8,825 bases of DNA from Gemmataceae bacterium (GTDB taxonomy: Bacteria; Planctomycetota; Planctomycetia; Gemmatales; Gemmataceae), in the NCBI GenBank assembly GCA_020847555.1, contig JADLBT010000475.1, positions 1-8,825 on the forward strand, in the 5' to 3' direction. This document shows, in pieces, positions 7,217 to 8,825 of this stretch; position 1 is the stretch's first letter; each line of letters begins with the position of its first letter. The notes beneath the pieces are model-generated. The model was given only the letters and a program-made list of their open reading frames with translations, was not told where the DNA came from and did no database searches. The position numbers and the translations under genes are program-made.

Positions 7217-8680
7217 TCAGCGCTCCCCAACCAGCAGTGCGTCGCCCTCGGCCGCCTCCGGCGCCGCGTCCGGGGGCAGCGGCAGCCGGACCCGGAAGGT
7301 CGTCCCGACCCCGACCGCCGACGACCATTCGACAGTCGCCCCGTGGTCGGCCAGCAGCTGGCGCGTCACGAACAGACCGAGCCCGGTCCCGTGCTTCTTC
7401 GTCGTGAAGTACGGCTGGAACAACCGGGTGGCGTGCTCCGGGCTGATCCCCTGGCCGTCGTCGCTGACCGTCACCTCAATCGTCCCGTCCAGGCGGCGGG
7501 CACGGATCTCGATGCGCCCGCCGCGAACCGTGGCATCGACCGCGTTGAGGATGAGGTTCAGGAACGCCTGCACGAGCTGGTCGCGCATCGCCCACAGCGA
7601 CGGCAAGTCGTCGGGCAGGTAAACGTCAATCACCCGCCCCTTGCGGTCCTCGGCCCCGATCCCGTTCGGCGGGACCGGCGAGAGGGTGAACGCGCCGTCG
7701 CCGTTGCGCACCACCGGCCGACCGCGCTGGCCGGCCGGCCCGCTGTAGTATTTCGCGATGCCCAGCGCCTCCTCGAGGACGTCCTTCAGATCGGTCCGGC
7801 AGCGCTCGGTGCTGGCCGGTCGACTGAAGTTGATCAGCTCCCGCAACGTGCCCTGAATGCGCTGGAGCTGACCGTTCACCAGCGACAACTTCTCGCTGGT
7901 GTAACCGTCGCAGTCGCGCTTCTGCAACAGCTGAACGAGGTAGCTGATCGACGTGAGCGGGTTGCCGACTTCGTGGGCAATGCCGGCCGCGAGCAGGCCG
8001 AACGCCGCCATCTTCTCCTGGTGGAGGACGTGGGCCTGGACCTCCTGCAGCTCGCGTGTCCGCTCCGCAATCCGGGCCTCGAGCTGCGTCTGGTTCTCCC
8101 GCAGGGCGGCGTTGAGGCGGCCGAGGTGCTCGCCGAAGCGTTTGAGCAGCAGCGACATCGAGTCGCTCGCCCACGTCACCCAAAAGAGCATGACCACTGT
8201 CAGGAGGAGCGGCAACTCGCGCCCCGCCGGGGAGGACAAGTAGAGCAGGCCGTAGCTGACGCAGTGCAGCGCGCAGGTCGCGTAGGTAATGTGCGAGGCG
8301 TACCGGCAGGCGCAGCAGATCAGGGACAGCAGGTAGAAGTACCGGAACGGACTTTCCAGCCCCTCGTGGTAGAAGCAGAGCAGGCCGATGAACAGCGCTT
8401 CCATCAGGGAGATGAGCAGCGGCCAGCGGTGGAGGAAGACCCGACCGCGCAGGCTGCAGGCAGTATCGGCCAGGGCGTAGCCGGCGCCGAGGAACAGGAT
8501 GGCGTTGAGGACGGCGGCATGGGCGGCCGGCGGATGGCCGAGGTTGACGAGGGCGTACCCCAGGAGCAGTCCGAACCACCGGACCTTGACGGCAATGGTC
8601 TCGGCGGCCAGCTCCCATCGGGAGAGAGGCGCGGCGTTGCGTGCGGTGGCCATACGGGACAGCAGAGCTCGGGCGACCAC
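7217..8680 (-). CDS. Membrane-bound sensor histidine kinase
   Basis: A 487-residue inner-membrane kinase expected to autophosphorylate and pass phosphate to the neighbouring regulator. The N-terminal region has about six hydrophobic segments (near 35-48, 54-72, 87-103, 113-128, 130-148 and 157-172) with short loops, so it probably senses a membrane or small-molecule signal rather than a large periplasmic ligand. A charged, probably coiled-coil stretch (180-225) leads into the HisKA domain with phospho-acceptor H236 (GIAHEVGNPLTS). The ATPase domain shows the N box around N379 (NLILNAVDA), G1 DDGQG (407-411), F box FQPYFTTKKHG and G2 GTGLGL (431-436). A Gly/Pro/Arg-rich insert of about 35 residues (313-347) separates HisKA from the ATPase part. 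The GTG start at 8680 has GAGGG 8 nt upstream; an ATG nine codons in (8653) has no ribosome site but is possible because the -10 box is so close. The stop is 1 nt from the regulator's ATG. Confidence 0.94.
   Translation of the reverse strand: MVARALLSRMATARNAAPLSRWELAAETIAVKVRWFGLLLGYALVNLGHPPAAHAAVLNAILFLGAGYALADTACSLRGRVFLHRWPLLISLMEALFIGLLCFYHEGLESPFRYFYLLSLICCACRYASHITYATCALHCVSYGLLYLSSPAGRELPLLLTVVMLFWVTWASDSMSLLLKRFGEHLGRLNAALRENQTQLEARIAERTRELQEVQAHVLHQEKMAAFGLLAAGIAHEVGNPLTSISYLVQLLQKRDCDGYTSEKLSLVNGQLQRIQGTLRELINFSRPASTERCRTDLKDVLEEALGIAKYYSGPAGQRGRPVVRNGDGAFTLSPVPPNGIGAEDRKGRVIDVYLPDDLPSLWAMRDQLVQAFLNLILNAVDATVRGGRIEIRARRLDGTIEVTVSDDGQGISPEHATRLFQPYFTTKKHGTGLGLFVTRQLLADHGATVEWSSAVGVGTTFRVRLPLPPDAAPEAAEGDALLVGER
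7223..7228 (-). promoter_or_regulatory. Ribosome binding site of the response regulator
   Basis: Read on the minus strand, GGGGAG stands 7 nt before the ATG at 7215, inside the last codons of the kinase gene. It decides the ATG start over the TTG at 7230. Confidence 0.7.
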
Positions 8681-8688
8681 GGGTAGTT

Positions 8689-8693
8689 CCCTC
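8689..8693 (-). promoter_or_regulatory. Ribosome binding site of the histidine kinase
   Basis: Minus-strand GAGGG lies 8 nt before the GTG at 8680. It overlaps one arm of the small dyad at 8691-8706. Confidence 0.55.
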
Positions 8694-8706
8694 TATCATT
8701 ATAGAG
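8691..8706. promoter_or_regulatory. Small perfect dyad over the kinase -10 region, possible operator
   Basis: CTCTAT-CATT-ATAGAG has perfect 6-nt arms around 4 nt and contains the TATAAT box. It also touches the kinase ribosome site. It could bind a dimeric regulator or be a chance AT-rich dyad; in this GC-rich window it stands out. Confidence 0.35.
8698..8703 (-). promoter_or_regulatory. -10 box of a candidate promoter for the kinase-regulator operon
   Basis: Minus-strand TATAAT is a perfect -10 consensus, 17 nt before the GTG start. No -35 hexamer resembling TTGACA is found 16-18 nt upstream, and there is no extended TGN motif. A start about 7 nt downstream of the box would give a 5' leader of only about 10 nt, cutting into the ribosome site; if the real start is the ATG at 8653 the leader would be about 38 nt. 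Confidence 0.45.
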
Positions 8707-8751
8707 ACTGTTCCGAATCGTTCGTGGGGCGAGCTACCTGGGAGCCCCTGC

Positions 8752-8817
8752 AAAGAGCGTTTCGCGCAAAGGCGCCAAGAGCGCAAAGACAGTTTGTCTT
8801 TGCGCGAAACGCTCTTT
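8752..8817. repeat. Inverted repeat (dyad class B, copy 2) upstream of the kinase gene
   Basis: The 20-nt arms 8752-8771 and 8798-8817 are perfect reverse complements. An alternative inner hairpin pairs 8781-8791 with 8795-8805 around a 3-nt loop. The left side holds one CGCCAAGA unit (8773-8780) between two GCGCAAAG copies (8764-8771 and 8781-8788); the right side has a single CTTTGCGC, as if 17 nt had been lost. It shares CGTTTCGCGC and GCCAAGAGCGCAAAG with the element at 5762-5852. A short TCTTTT lies at the right end. What lies beyond the window is unknown. Confidence 0.82.
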
Positions 8818-8825
8818 TCCGATGA

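Noticed and set aside
7216..7230. TTG start for the response regulator
   Set aside because: The ATG at 7215 has GGGGAG at ideal spacing; the TTG would place that site inside the coding region.
5965..8686. Long plus-strand open frames (5965-7407 and 6959-8686) across the regulator and kinase
   Set aside because: They are antisense to genes with complete domain sets and intact catalytic motifs, show no recognisable family features, and are explained by high GC at third codon positions.
8499..8825. Plus-strand open frame reaching the window end
   Set aside because: It is antisense to the kinase N-terminus and its tail (FRAKAPRAQR) is a translation of the class B repeat, a familiar kind of spurious prediction.
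8681..8825. Sigma-54 (-24/-12) promoter upstream of the kinase
   Set aside because: No GG-N10-GC arrangement resembling TGGCAC-N5-TTGC was found; autoregulation through sigma-54 is not supported.
1..8825. CRISPR array, tRNA, rRNA, insertion sequence or phage genes
   Set aside because: No regularly spaced direct repeats with spacers, no recognised tRNA or rRNA sequence and no transposase or integrase-like protein were seen on either strand.

Overview
The window is GC-rich and carries two gene blocks that face each other. On the + strand, in order, lie the 3' part of larC (nickel-pincer cofactor synthesis), a full-length alaS (alanyl-tRNA synthetase), an ATP-grasp ligase-like gene and an M24-family metallopeptidase. 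On the - strand a two-component system is transcribed toward the left: a membrane histidine kinase followed by its sigma-54-type (NtrC family) response regulator. Protein flavour, base composition and repeat content suggest a planctomycete or a similar environmental high-GC bacterium. That is an impression, because no rRNA or other phylogenetic marker was analysed.

Layout: larC (1-720, 5' end outside the window); a long dyad repeat (700-774); alaS (792-3479); ATP-grasp gene (3486-4523), 6 nt after alaS and probably translationally coupled to it; a 54-nt gap with a weak candidate promoter; M24 peptidase (4578-5762); a second dyad repeat (5762-5852) that fills the convergent gap; response regulator (5854-7215, minus); histidine kinase (7217-8680, minus), whose stop codon is 1 nt from the regulator's ATG; then an upstream region with a consensus TATAAT box inside a small dyad and a third dyad repeat (8752-8817) near the window end.

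The kinase and regulator form a sensor/activator pair that would drive sigma-54 promoters. No sigma-54 promoter was seen in the intergenic DNA here, so its targets lie elsewhere. The + strand genes are housekeeping or cofactor genes without an obvious shared pathway. The ATP-grasp protein resembles the tyramine-glutamate ligase (MfnD) type.

I found no clearly new multi-gene system. The most unusual content is intergenic: three long dyad repeats of two sequence classes, each arm built from short tandem units (10-bp period in one class, 8-bp unit in the other). They sit at the gene-block boundaries, fit tightly against coding ends, and in one case supply the C-terminus and stop codon of LarC. 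Copies of the second class differ by whole-unit gains and losses that look like replication slippage.
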